Positions 26,037-34,765 of a DNA stretch of 64,000 bases are shown piece after piece. The notes below the pieces were generated by a model that had not been told where the DNA came from, made no database searches, and saw only the letters and a list, made by a program, of their open reading frames with translations. The DNA is from Kocuria massiliensis. Its GTDB lineage: Bacteria > Actinomycetota > Actinomycetes > Actinomycetales > Micrococcaceae. The stretch is taken from the NCBI RefSeq assembly GCF_900169715.1, contig NZ_LT835161.1, positions 1,293,590 to 1,357,589 of the forward strand, given 5' to 3'. A program made the translations under genes and the position numbers. Numbering within the stretch: position 1 is the first letter of the stretch; each line of letters opens with the position of its first letter.

Positions 26037-27515
26037 TTAGGCTCGTTCAAAAACGGCCAGCGTCTCCACATGGTGTGTATCGGGGTACATATCCAGCCCC
26101 GTCACCTCCGCAAGCTTCCATCCGAAGGCGGCGAGATAGCCGGTGTCTCGACCCAATGCCGCCGGGTCGCAAGACACGTACACGATGCGCCGCGGACCAA
26201 TCTGCGTCAGACGCTCCAAGACTTTTCGCCCGGCGCCCTGGCGTGGCGGGTCGAGGACCACGACGTCGGGAATGGATGACGGCTCGGGCGAGTACCTCGA
26301 TGCAGGCCGGTTTCGGCGCCCGGGATCGGCCCCTCCGTGAGCCTCACGACTCGGCGTGCCCCATCGAGCCAGTGCCTGTTCGACGCCGGCCCGGGTGGTC
26401 ACGATCTGAGTTTGAGCCGCGCGCGGGGTCCGAGCTCGACCCTCGGGACCAAAATTGAATTCAGCGTCGGCGGCAGTCACTGGCGAGCCCTCCACGGCCC
26501 ACACTGTCCCAGGTCCTCCCACGCGGTCCGCGAGCGCCGCCGTCAAGAGCCCGGCCCCGGCGTACAGATCCCAAGCCGTTTCTCCTTCGGCGAGTCCGGT
26601 AGCTTGTCCCACGAGGTCGTAAAGTCGTTCGGGCGCTGCGCGGTGATTCTGCCAAAATCCGCCGGCTCCCACTCTGAAACGCAATGACGAGCCGTCGGGG
26701 AGGCTGAGTTCCTCGACGACGTCCCCGCTCCCCCGAACCACGACCGGAGCGGGCTTTTCGCCCCGGGAACGTCCGGAGCGTGGGGCCGGGAGAATCACGG
26801 CCCCGACCGCCTCGTCGGTGGGCAGGCACATTCCGAGTTCCACGTCGATGTCGTCGGCGATCTCCTCCGGCACGACGCCGTCCACGGCCGTAAGGACCAC
26901 CAAGGGTGGGTTGCCGCATGCGGGAGCCGCCACATCGATGCGCTGGATGCTCCGCCATTCCCCCTCGTAGAGGCGCAAGGCATTGATTCCGGCGATCGCG
27001 AAGGGCAAGTCCTCGACCGGGATGATGTCCGAGCCGTGATATGGATGCATACCTAAGCGGCCCGAATCATCGACGGCCCAATGAACCCTCGTGCGCCATC
27101 CCTCGTCGGAGGGCGCGTCCAAGGGCTGAACCGTCAGGTCGGTCAAGAGGCCGTCGGCCGGATCCATTCCGCCCAATCGTTCCAGCTGCTCTCGGATCAC
27201 TCCTGCCTTGTATTGGCGCTGCGCCTCAGGGCGGATGTGTGCGTAGTCGACGCCTCCGACGGGCGTTTCGGTTCGCTCTGGATCGGCGGGGGCCCAGTCG
27301 TAAGATCGCCGATCCGGTGAGGGATTCAGGATCTCGACGGCCCGAGCATTGGCGAAACGGCCGCCTTTGCCCAGTGACTCGACACGGGCCCGGACGCGCT
27401 CACCGGGAAGTCCATCTCGGACGAAGCACACGAGGGATTCGTGTCGACCGACGGCGGCACCCCCGTGCGCCATTCGGTCCAGATCTACTTCGATCTCGCT
27501 GCCTTCTTCGATCAC
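26037..27515 (-). CDS. TRAM-domain RNA (uracil-5-)-methyltransferase, TrmA/RlmD family
   Basis: A 492-residue SAM-dependent RNA methyltransferase. An N-terminal TRAM domain (about 1-65, GSEIEVDLDRMAHGGAAVGR) is followed by the catalytic domain with motif I (AWDLYAGAGLLTAAL), DVVVLDPPRQGAG and the nucleophile C449 in YVSCDPAALGRD; the base-region motif MYPDTHHVET ends it. I chose the GTG at 27515 because it overlaps the permease stop by four bases (GTGA) and has GAGGAG upstream. About 35 Arg/Pro/Gly-rich residues are inserted before the DPPR motif. No iron-sulfur cysteine cluster is evident. The exact target, tRNA U54 or a 23S site, cannot be read. Confidence 0.88.
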   Translation of the reverse strand: MIEEGSEIEVDLDRMAHGGAAVGRHESLVCFVRDGLPGERVRARVESLGKGGRFANARAVEILNPSPDRRSYDWAPADPERTETPVGGVDYAHIRPEAQRQYKAGVIREQLERLGGMDPADGLLTDLTVQPLDAPSDEGWRTRVHWAVDDSGRLGMHPYHGSDIIPVEDLPFAIAGINALRLYEGEWRSIQRIDVAAPACGNPPLVVLTAVDGVVPEEIADDIDVELGMCLPTDEAVGAVILPAPRSGRSRGEKPAPVVVRGSGDVVEELSLPDGSSLRFRVGAGGFWQNHRAAPERLYDLVGQATGLAEGETAWDLYAGAGLLTAALADRVGGPGTVWAVEGSPVTAADAEFNFGPEGRARTPRAAQTQIVTTRAGVEQALARWGTPSREAHGGADPGRRNRPASRYSPEPSSIPDVVVLDPPRQGAGRKVLERLTQIGPRRIVYVSCDPAALGRDTGYLAAFGWKLAEVTGLDMYPDTHHVETLAVFERA

Positions 27516-29470
27516 GCCAGCATCTCCTCGTCTTCGTGTCCGAGCCGCCACGGCACCACGGCCGTTACCACTCCAGGTTCGCGGCGTAGTGCCTTGGCAA
27601 TTTTGTGTCCCGATCTATGGTGCAGGAATTTATCCCACCAGTGCTCCAGAACGTATTCGGGAACGTACACGATCACGACGTCGCGGGGCGAGGCCTGTCG
27701 CACTCCACGGACGTGTTCGACCACCGGCAGAACGGGGTCGCGATATGGCGATGCAAGGATCGTCAACGGCACCGGTACTTCGTAGCGATCCCAGAGCTGA
27801 CGGGTTTTCCGAGTCCCGGCTTCATCTACGTTGAGCACCAAGGCCTCGATGGTCGAGGGTCGGGTCGCCCGAGCGTAAGCCAGGGCCCGTAGCGCGGGCT
27901 TTCGCAACCGCGGTACCACGACGATCGCGTGGACCCGTGAAGGTAGAGCCTTGAGCGGATTCCTTTGTGTCACGGCGAGCTCCCGTTCGATCGCGGAATA
28001 GTGCTTTTTGATGATCCACGCGGTCATCGTCACGACGCCGACGACGAGGACCGTGACCCACGCACCCTGCGTGAGTTTGGTCAGCAAGACCACGACGGTC
28101 GCCAGGACCGTGGCGATCAAGCCGATCGCGGTGATGATTTGGTCGCGCAGGAGGCGGCGTCGAGGCTGAGCATCCAGGACCACACGGATCTCGCGACGAC
28201 GCCGCAAGAACACGGCGGTCTGCGTGAGGGACATCGAGAAGAGGACCCCCACCACATACAGCTGAATCAGCGCGTTGACATCCGCTCCAAAGGCGAGGGT
28301 TACGACCGCCGCCGAGGCCCCCAACACGAGCACGCCGTTGGCGTAGAGCGACCGGTTGCTCCGCGCACGGAAGTGCACCGGCAGGTAGCCCTTTTCGGCC
28401 ATTGTTGATGCCAAGATCGGGAATCCCGCGTATGCGGCGGCCGGTGCCATCAGCAAGAACAGCACCGTGCTGATCACCAAGGCGTAAAACATGACCCCGT
28501 GGCCGCCGACTGCCTCTCCTACCTGCGCCAAGATCGGCATCTGCTGAAAGTCTTCGGAGCGGCCCTGGCCGTTCAGGACGAGTTGAGTGGAATCCATAGT
28601 GACCACGGCACCACTGGCACGCGCCAGGTAGAGCACGACGACCAGGACGACCGCGGTAGCCACCCCAGTGATGGTCAAGCTTCGTGCCGCATTCTGAGCT
28701 TTGGGTGGCCTAAAGAAGCGCACCGAGTTGCTGACGGACTCCACACCCGTCAAGGTCACCGCGCCTGAGGAAAACGAACGGGCCACTAAGAGGAACAATC
28801 CCATACCCGTGAGGGCGTTGGATTCTGCGGTTTCCGGTCTGACATAGAAGTCGTGGCTGGGGGCCTGCCCCAACGAGCCGCTCCACGCCTCCACCAAGCC
28901 CACTCCCAGCGTTACGGTGAGGCACACGACGAAGAGGGCGGCGGGAATGAAGGCCACCCGGCCCATGAATCGAAGGCCGCGGATAAAGACGAGCGTCAGA
29001 ATGATGACCAGGCACACGGCGACCAATTGTCGGTGGCCCGCCACAGCGGGGATGAGATCCATGAGATACGTTGCCGCTGAGGAAACGGAAACGGAAACGG
29101 TGAGGACGAAGTCAAACAGCAGGCTGACACCAGCGGCCGCTCCCGTCTTGGGCCCGAGGAGTTCCGTCACCACGTGATAGTCCCCGCCGGATACGGCCAC
29201 GTCCCGGATGTTGTATCGGTAGGTGCCGATAACCAGCAGCAAGACGATCGCTACCCCGAGGCCAACCCACGGGGACAGTGCCAAGCCCGCAGTGCCCGCC
29301 AGGGCCAGAACCATGATGATTTCATCCGGTGCATAGGCAATCGCCGAGAATCCATCCGCACCAAAGACCGCGAGCGCGGAGCGTTTGGACAGGACCAAAC
29401 TCCGAATCTGCTCGGTCTCTTTCGGTGCGCCAAAAAGAGCGCGCCGCAAGCGAGTGGGAAGTGTTTGCAC
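27512..29470 (-). CDS. APC-superfamily permease, KimA-like (probable K+ importer)
   Basis: A protein of about 652 residues with around 12 membrane helices and a cytoplasmic C-terminal domain of about 150 residues. The N-terminal stretch LSKRSALAVFGADGFSAIAYAPDEI matches the KimA/YdaO branch of the APC superfamily, where a K+-proton symporter is the characterised member and its C-terminal domain binds c-di-AMP. Divergent adjacency to two RCK genes strengthens the potassium assignment. The start is uncertain: the frame is open to 29617, but that would overlap the divergent gene. The GTG at 29470 gives a family-like N-terminus and leaves 127 bases for promoters. It is coupled to the downstream methyltransferase by a four-base overlap. 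Confidence 0.8.
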   Translation of the reverse strand: MQTLPTRLRRALFGAPKETEQIRSLVLSKRSALAVFGADGFSAIAYAPDEIIMVLALAGTAGLALSPWVGLGVAIVLLLVIGTYRYNIRDVAVSGGDYHVVTELLGPKTGAAAGVSLLFDFVLTVSVSVSSAATYLMDLIPAVAGHRQLVAVCLVIILTLVFIRGLRFMGRVAFIPAALFVVCLTVTLGVGLVEAWSGSLGQAPSHDFYVRPETAESNALTGMGLFLLVARSFSSGAVTLTGVESVSNSVRFFRPPKAQNAARSLTITGVATAVVLVVVLYLARASGAVVTMDSTQLVLNGQGRSEDFQQMPILAQVGEAVGGHGVMFYALVISTVLFLLMAPAAAYAGFPILASTMAEKGYLPVHFRARSNRSLYANGVLVLGASAAVVTLAFGADVNALIQLYVVGVLFSMSLTQTAVFLRRRREIRVVLDAQPRRRLLRDQIITAIGLIATVLATVVVLLTKLTQGAWVTVLVVGVVTMTAWIIKKHYSAIERELAVTQRNPLKALPSRVHAIVVVPRLRKPALRALAYARATRPSTIEALVLNVDEAGTRKTRQLWDRYEVPVPLTILASPYRDPVLPVVEHVRGVRQASPRDVVIVYVPEYVLEHWWDKFLHHRSGHKIAKALRREPGVVTAVVPWRLGHEDEEMLA

Positions 29471-29597
29471 AATGCCATACGCTACCGCACCACCGGATGT
29501 CGTTTCCGTGGGTGCATTACGCTGGTCCTGAGCCCACCGCCGCGTCCGAATCCATCGTTCGACCGCGGCCCACGACAATGTCAGGAGACCATCCACC

Positions 29598-30398
29598 GTG
29601 CCCCACTTCGTGATCATGGGCGCCGGCCGCGTCGGCGTGATGCTCGCGCATTCTCTCGAGGCCGCCGGTCACACCGTGGCGATCATCGACCAGGACGAAC
29701 GCGCTTTCCGCCGGCTTCGCAAGGATTTCGACGGCAAGAAGGTCAAGGGCGTGGGATTTGACCGCGAAACCTTGAAGCGCGCCGACATCGAAAGTGCCTA
29801 CGCGTTTGCGGCGGTGTCGAGCGGCGACAATTCCAATATTTTGGCGTCCCGCGTGGCACGCGAAACGTTCAAGGTGGCGCACGTGGTGGCGCGCATCAAC
29901 GACCCCAACCGGGCCGAGTTCTTCCAACGTTTAGGCGTCCCCACGGTGGCCGCGGTTCGTTGGAGTACAGACCAGGTGCTGCGTCGCATCCTCCCGGAGC
30001 AGTCGATGACCGGCGATTACCGCGAAGCGTCGGGCCGTCTCGTCCTGGCCGAGCTACAGCTGCATGAGGACTGGACGGGCCACCCGTTGAGCGACATCGA
30101 AGACGCCGCCGAATTGCGGATTGCCTACATCACCCGGTTTGGCGAAGGCATGTTGCCGAGCGCCGAGACGAGCTATCAGCAAGGCGACGTCGTGCACGCG
30201 ATGATGCGCACCCAGGAGATGAACGCGGTCGCGAGGATTCTCTCGGCTCCCCCGGCAGGGTTGGACGACGAGCCCCTCGAACCGAAACTCCAACAGCGGT
30301 CCTGGGGAAAACCCGCCTCGACGGTCGAGAGGCTCAACGACGTCAACGGCAAGGATTCCAGCGATTCCGGCCTTGGCCGAGGCATGGGAAAGGAATAA
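29598..30398 (+). CDS. TrkA-type K+ transport regulator (RCK protein 1)
   Basis: A 266-residue protein with an N-terminal NAD(H)-binding RCK domain (MGAGRVGVMLAHSLEAAGHTVAIID, with the acidic residue at the end of the second strand) and a C-terminal RCK-C domain from about 140 to 215, then a disordered tail. RCK proteins gate Trk/Ktr channels in response to nucleotides. The GTG at 29598 has AGGAGA upstream. It is followed after one base by the second trkA gene, and it faces the KimA-like permease. No TrkH or KtrB channel gene occurs in the window. Confidence 0.88.
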   Translation: MPHFVIMGAGRVGVMLAHSLEAAGHTVAIIDQDERAFRRLRKDFDGKKVKGVGFDRETLKRADIESAYAFAAVSSGDNSNILASRVARETFKVAHVVARINDPNRAEFFQRLGVPTVAAVRWSTDQVLRRILPEQSMTGDYREASGRLVLAELQLHEDWTGHPLSDIEDAAELRIAYITRFGEGMLPSAETSYQQGDVVHAMMRTQEMNAVARILSAPPAGLDDEPLEPKLQQRSWGKPASTVERLNDVNGKDSSDSGLGRGMGKE

Positions 30399-30399
30399 C

Positions 30400-31134
30400 G
30401 TGCAGGTACTGATTGTCGGCGCAGGATCCGTGGGGTCCTCGATTGCGCACGAGTTGTTGGGCCATGGCCACCGGGTCACGATTCTCGACGAAAAACCCGA
30501 GTCCATCGGCCGGTCTGATTTGCGCGGGGCCCACTGGCTCATTGGTGACGCCTGCGAATTATCCGTCCTCCGCCAGGCCGAACCTCAAAACGCCGACGTC
30601 ATTGTGGCGGCGACCGGCGATGATAAGTCCAATTTGGTGGTCTCTCTCCTGGCCCGTTCGGAATTCGGGGTTCCCCGAACCGTGGGCCGGGTCAACAATC
30701 CGAAGAACGAGTGGCTCTTCGACGAATCCTGGGGTGTCGATGTCGCGGTGTCGACGCCGCGCCTGATGACGGCGCTCGTGGAAGAGGCGGTGGAGGTTGG
30801 CGACGTCGTGCGTCTCCTCGACCTGCAAACCGGCGGGGCAACGTTGATCGAATACACGGTCCCCACGGATCACCCGTACGTTGGCTGGACGGTGGAAACC
30901 ATCGATTGGCCGGCCGAAACCACGTTGGTCGCCATCTTGCGAGATGGCGTCCCGATTACGCCCAGCAATGACGACGTCGTCGAAGGCGATGATGAGCTCT
31001 TCCTGATCACCACCCCGACCGGAGAACGCGAATTGCGGAGCCTCTTCAACGCCGAGGTAGACAGTTCCGAGTCGAGTTTTGAGCGCGTCGATGAGCCCGG
31101 TACGGACGAGCTCAGCCAAGGGCAAGAGATGTAG
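30400..31134 (+). CDS. TrkA-type K+ transport regulator (RCK protein 2)
   Basis: A 244-residue RCK protein. The nucleotide-binding loop is VLIVGAGSVGSSIAHELLGHGHRVTILDEK, and the RCK-C domain covers roughly 130-215. I used the GTG at 30400, one base after the previous stop, because GGAAAGGA lies just upstream and the family starts at this valine. The pair resembles the CeoB/CeoC arrangement of mycobacteria, in which two TrkA-like proteins act together. The acidic C-terminal tail (about 30 residues) is low-complexity. Confidence 0.88.
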   Translation: MQVLIVGAGSVGSSIAHELLGHGHRVTILDEKPESIGRSDLRGAHWLIGDACELSVLRQAEPQNADVIVAATGDDKSNLVVSLLARSEFGVPRTVGRVNNPKNEWLFDESWGVDVAVSTPRLMTALVEEAVEVGDVVRLLDLQTGGATLIEYTVPTDHPYVGWTVETIDWPAETTLVAILRDGVPITPSNDDVVEGDDELFLITTPTGERELRSLFNAEVDSSESSFERVDEPGTDELSQGQEM

Positions 31135-31164
31135 CGTGTCTCCGCCGTTGAGGAGCCGCCGAGA

Positions 31165-31890
31165 TCAGTTCTCTGCGGCCTCCACGACGACGGCGGGGCG
31201 CGTCATCATCCACGTGATCCAGAGGCAGAAGGCGTACAGCGGTATTCCCATCACCAGACGGCTGATGCCCAACGCCGGTAGGTTCTCCGCGAAGAATAGC
31301 GGGAGTTGAACCGCGAGCCGGACGAGGAACATCGCAGCGAGGACGCCGGTGGCGAGCTGATACACGCGTCGTCGTGCCGGCTCCCCACGCCACGCGGTGT
31401 CTTCGCCCCGAAGCATGCCGTAGATCAATCCGAGGAGGGGCCACCGCACCGCCATCGACAGAAGCAGGCCCGCCGCGTATGCGCCGTTGGTCCAGAAGCC
31501 CACCACGTAGTAGTCGATCGGCTTGCCCCCGGCGTGAGCGAAAAATGCACAGATCAACACGCCGACCGCTCCGGAGAACGCCTGAATCTTTTGGCCTCCG
31601 GTGATGAATCGGAGGACTGAAGCCACCACTGCCAAACCGATCGCGATCGACAGGGAAATGCCCAACGACGAGGTGATCAGAAAGGCCGTCAGATAGGCGA
31701 TAGACGGCAAAACGGCCTCAAGGAGTCCTCGAACTCCCCCGATCGCGTGCATCACGTCGATCTGGCCGCGTTCATCCCGGCGGAATGCTCCGGAGTTTCC
31801 ATACGCCTGGGCCATCTGCTGGCCAAAGGTGAGTCGCCGCTCCTCGGGCCCCTCGGCGGCCTCTCCCGGGTGGTCATGGTGCTCACTCAT
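31165..31890 (-). CDS. DUF3159 family membrane protein
   Basis: A 241-residue protein with a soluble N-terminus (about 45 residues) and about five or six membrane helices. The segment IGGVRGLLEAVLPSIAYLTAFLITSSLG is the DUF3159 hallmark. Function is unknown. It is found almost only in Actinobacteria, next to trkA genes and an OB-fold protein, as here. The ATG at 31890 has an AAAAGGAAAG site and is 22 bases after the OB-fold gene. It converges on trkA2 with 30 bases between stops. Confidence 0.9.
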   Translation of the reverse strand: MSEHHDHPGEAAEGPEERRLTFGQQMAQAYGNSGAFRRDERGQIDVMHAIGGVRGLLEAVLPSIAYLTAFLITSSLGISLSIAIGLAVVASVLRFITGGQKIQAFSGAVGVLICAFFAHAGGKPIDYYVVGFWTNGAYAAGLLLSMAVRWPLLGLIYGMLRGEDTAWRGEPARRRVYQLATGVLAAMFLVRLAVQLPLFFAENLPALGISRLVMGIPLYAFCLWITWMMTRPAVVVEAAEN

Positions 31891-31912
31891 GCGGTCGCTT
31901 TCCTTTTCTCCA

Positions 31913-32323
31913 TCAAATCTCTTGGTGTCGCGAGACGATTTCGTAGCGCGGGTTGTAGATGACCGGCACGCCGTTCAGGTCGGCGAGCATCCCCGAACAC
32001 CGCAGTCTCGTGCCGGCGCCAATGCCGGGCACGGTTCGTTGCCCGTGCCAGACCAATCGAACGTGAGTCCCCGGCCCAAGGGGCGCCTCATCGTCCGTGT
32101 CGAAGTGCGGCATATCCATCGCGATCGCCGATGTCGGGGCCACGAAGGAGCCTTTCGGGGTCTTGCCCCGGGTCTCAGAGGACACGGTTCGATAGCTCGC
32201 GGTAATGTCCACCTCAGCCTCGTACCTCGGACGCGCCATGATGGGTTGCAGATGCACTTCCGTCACTCGCCCCTCGACGAGCACTCGAATGCGTTGTTGC
32301 GGGGCACCTGACCGCACGGGCAT
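31913..32323 (-). CDS. OB-fold nucleic-acid-binding domain protein
   Basis: About 136 residues forming a predicted five-strand OB barrel. Strand-rich stretches such as RIRVLVEGRVTEVHLQP and GTRLRCSGMLADLNGVPVIYNPRYEIV resemble the tRNA_anti/OB family. The role is unknown. It is one of the constant neighbours of DUF3710 and DUF3159 in Actinobacteria. I used the ATG at 32323; a TTG at 32350 would overlap DUF3710 by eight bases and is possible. The ribosome-binding site is weak in both cases. Confidence 0.78.
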   Translation of the reverse strand: MPVRSGAPQQRIRVLVEGRVTEVHLQPIMARPRYEAEVDITASYRTVSSETRGKTPKGSFVAPTSAIAMDMPHFDTDDEAPLGPGTHVRLVWHGQRTVPGIGAGTRLRCSGMLADLNGVPVIYNPRYEIVSRHQEI

Positions 32324-32342
32324 TTCCGTGGTCGGTTCGGAA

Positions 32343-33185
32343 TCAGCCAATCTTGGTGATTTCCGGGCCGCGTTCCGGAACCGGCAAGCTTTGAGCCTCT
32401 TCTTCCGTGGGGTCACGGCGCACGGCGTTATCCGGGATGTTCAGGGGCAAGAGATCCCGGGGAGCCATGGGTTCGCGTCCGCGAACGACCACGAGACTAC
32501 GGAAGATGCGCTCCATTTCACGGGCAGAACTCCGCTTGACCGCGGCGTCTCCGGAGAACACACCGCGCAAGAACCAGCGGGGGCCGTCGATCCCGACGAA
32601 TCGTGCCACGCGGTAACCCCTGTCGCCATTCGGCAAGGATGCCGGCAATTTCGCGATGACCTGTCGGCCCAGAGTGCCCTCCAAGATATCGACGACGCCA
32701 TTCTGCTCGCGCACCGACGCGGCCAGCTCGGCCCGCACCTCGGCCCACAAGCCCCGGCTCTTCGGCGCGGCGAATGGTTGAACCTGCAGGACCGCGCCAT
32801 CTTTCTGGAAAGTCACGGACACGACCGACTGGCTGCGCTGATCAACATCGATGCGCATATTGACGTTCTCATCCGGTTTGATTCGAAGCCCACCAAGATC
32901 AATGTACGAGTCGTCGGTCTCGATCTCGGAGACGTCGAAAGGGCCGGTCACGGAACGGTCCGGTTCATCGTCAAGGTCCTGGTCCGCGGCGGCCGCGGCC
33001 TGTTCGGCGCCCTCGATATCTTCGTCATCGTCCGCATTCACCAGATCGCGTTCGGCATCGGTGTCCTCAACCGAGGTCGCGCCTGAAGCCTCTGAGGACG
33101 GAGTTTGCTTGGCAGACTCCACGTCCTTCGATGTCTCGTCCGTTGCTTCGGCGTCCTGCTTCTTTTTCTTTCCGAATCCCAGCAC
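32343..33185 (-). CDS. DUF3710 family protein
   Basis: A 280-residue protein. Residues 1 to about 80 are acidic and low-complexity after a basic LGFGKKKKQ start. The DUF3710 domain follows, recognisable by GPFDVSEIE, YIDLGGLRIKP, a strand-rich core with QPFAAPKSRGLWAEVRAELAASV, and GIDGPRWFLRGVFSG. No catalytic residues or membrane helices are visible. It starts with GTG at 33185 after a GGAAGGAC site, 12 bases from the dut stop, and is probably cotranscribed with dut, the OB-fold gene and DUF3159. Confidence 0.92.
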   Translation of the reverse strand: MLGFGKKKKQDAEATDETSKDVESAKQTPSSEASGATSVEDTDAERDLVNADDDEDIEGAEQAAAAADQDLDDEPDRSVTGPFDVSEIETDDSYIDLGGLRIKPDENVNMRIDVDQRSQSVVSVTFQKDGAVLQVQPFAAPKSRGLWAEVRAELAASVREQNGVVDILEGTLGRQVIAKLPASLPNGDRGYRVARFVGIDGPRWFLRGVFSGDAAVKRSSAREMERIFRSLVVVRGREPMAPRDLLPLNIPDNAVRRDPTEEEAQSLPVPERGPEITKIG

Positions 33186-33197
33186 TTTCGGTCCTTC

Positions 33198-33644
33198 CTA
33201 CAGGGTTCCCGTCGAGCCGAAACCGGCCGCACCGCGTTCGGAAACGGGCAGTTCGTCGACGATGCCAAATGTGGCGTGCTCGTATTTCTGGATCACGAGT
33301 TGAGCGATGCGCTCCCCGCGATGAATCTCATAAGTTTCATTCTGGTCTGTATTCAGCAGCGTGACCATCAATTCGCCACGATAGCCGGAGTCCACGGTTC
33401 CCGGGGCATTGACGACGGTGATGCCGTGTTTGGCCGCGAGTCCGGAACGTGGGTGGACCAGGCCGACGTAGCCCTGAGGCAAGGCGATCGCCACACCCGT
33501 GGGAATCAGGGCGCGCTGGCCGGGGGCCAAGGTGACGTCGTGCCGGGCCCGCAAGTCCGCGCCGGCGTCGCCGTCCTTCGCGTAGCTTGGGGCCTCGATG
33601 CCCGCGTCCAATAATTGCACCGGTACGTCCACGGTGGGGTGCAT
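33198..33644 (-). CDS. dut: Deoxyuridine 5'-triphosphate nucleotidohydrolase
   Basis: Dut hydrolyses dUTP to dUMP, keeping uracil out of DNA and supplying thymidylate synthesis. The 148-residue trimeric-type enzyme shows the five conserved motifs, including DAGADLRA, PRSGLAAKHGI, GTVDSGYRGE, RIAQLVI and the C-terminal Gly-rich RGAAGFGSTG that closes over the nucleotide. The ATG at 33644 has an AAGGAG ten bases upstream. It is the first gene of the dut-DUF3710-OB-DUF3159 group, divergent from DUF3093 across 172 bases. Confidence 0.97.
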   Translation of the reverse strand: MHPTVDVPVQLLDAGIEAPSYAKDGDAGADLRARHDVTLAPGQRALIPTGVAIALPQGYVGLVHPRSGLAAKHGITVVNAPGTVDSGYRGELMVTLLNTDQNETYEIHRGERIAQLVIQKYEHATFGIVDELPVSERGAAGFGSTGTL

Positions 33645-33816
33645 GTACCCATTACTCCTTTGTCGCCGATGGGATCCCGCGCCGGCTATGAGCGCGTCCT
33701 CAGGTCGACGCGCGGGGTGCTATCCCGACACGCCTTAGGCCACTGTAGCGGCTTCACCGCCGTGGCCGGGCTCACGGGTTAACTCCCCGAGGGCGCCGAC
33801 GCGTATTCTGGGAGGC

Positions 33817-34377
33817 ATGTCTGAGCCTGCCTCCCCAACCCCCGACGACGCGCCTTTCGGCGATCCCGGCCGCGTCATATTCCACGAAAAGCTCGTCCCC
33901 GGCGCGGGCATGTGGATTTTCGTGGCCCTCACCGGCGTCGCCAGCTTTGCCGTGGGTGCCCCCATCAACATCCCGATCGCGATCGTGGCCGGAATTATTG
34001 TTGCGGCAACGTTGGGTTTAATTCTCTATTCCTCATCTCCCGTGCTGGAAGTCACAGAAGATTCGCTCCAAGTCGGTCGCGCTCACATCGAACGCGAATT
34101 CGTCGGGGAGGTTGAGGTTTTCCGGGGCGAAAACGCTCGCATCGCGTGCGGCCCCGCCGCCGATGGCCGAGCATTCATGAATTTCCGCCCGTGGGTTTCC
34201 CCGGTCGCACGAATTCACATCACCGACCCCGCGGATCCGACGCCGTATTGGCTCACAAATTCCCGCCGTCCCGAAGAATTCGCGCTGGCACTGGGTTCGG
34301 ACCCTGCGGAACAGACGGTTCGTACACCCCTCATCGATCAGCCCGTCGCCGAGACGGACGAGGAAGAAGCGCCCTGA
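33817..34377 (+). CDS. DUF3093 family membrane protein
   Basis: A 186-residue protein with two closely spaced membrane helices (about 30-70) and a cytoplasmic or external strand-rich domain resembling a PH-like fold (VLEVTEDSLQVGRAHIEREFVGEVEVF). The DUF3093 signature continues with ARIACGPAADGRAFMNFRPWVSPVARI. Function is unknown. It is a constant neighbour of dut and DUF4193 in Actinobacteria. A GGGAGG directly precedes the ATG. Confidence 0.88.
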   Translation: MSEPASPTPDDAPFGDPGRVIFHEKLVPGAGMWIFVALTGVASFAVGAPINIPIAIVAGIIVAATLGLILYSSSPVLEVTEDSLQVGRAHIEREFVGEVEVFRGENARIACGPAADGRAFMNFRPWVSPVARIHITDPADPTPYWLTNSRRPEEFALALGSDPAEQTVRTPLIDQPVAETDEEEAP

Positions 34378-34409
34378 ACGCTCAGAGGTCACCACGTTGC
34401 CGACACATA

Positions 34410-34440
34410 AAGGGGAGGGGCCATTTCGGTCCCTCCCCTT
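34410..34440. terminator. Bidirectional terminator between DUF3093 and DUF4193
   Basis: A ten-base stem (AAGGGGAGGG with CCCTCCCCTT) lies between the two convergent genes. Short A/T runs flank both sides. Confidence 0.75.
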
Positions 34441-34465
34441 ATGCGTTAACGGGTCACGGCGAGTT

Positions 34466-34765
34466 TTACGCCTCGCACTCCACGCAGTAGTACAGGCCGT
34501 CTTCTTCGCGTGCAATCTGAGAGCGATGACGCACCAAGAAGCATGAAGCGCAGGTGAATTCGTCCTGCTGGGCCGGGAGTACCACCACGGAGAGTTCCTC
34601 GTGGGACAGGTCGGCGCCCGGCAACTCGAAGCTCTCGGCGGCAGCGTTCTCGTCCTCATCGACGACGTTGGACTGCTGATCGCTTCGGTGAGACTTCAGC
34701 TCCTCGATGGAGTCGGAGCTGCTCTCTTCGTCTTGCTTGCGCGGGGCGTCGTAATCGGTAGCCAT
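34466..34765 (-). CDS. DUF4193 family zinc-ribbon-like protein
   Basis: A 99-residue acidic protein. The last 35 residues carry CASC and CVEC pairs, consistent with one zinc ribbon. The preceding SHEELSVVVLPAQQDEFTCASCFLV segment is the family signature. DUF4193 is near-universal in Actinobacteria and its function is unknown. It is monocistronic, convergent with DUF3093 and divergent from sepH. Confidence 0.92.
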   Translation of the reverse strand: MATDYDAPRKQDEESSSDSIEELKSHRSDQQSNVVDEDENAAAESFELPGADLSHEELSVVVLPAQQDEFTCASCFLVRHRSQIAREEDGLYYCVECEA

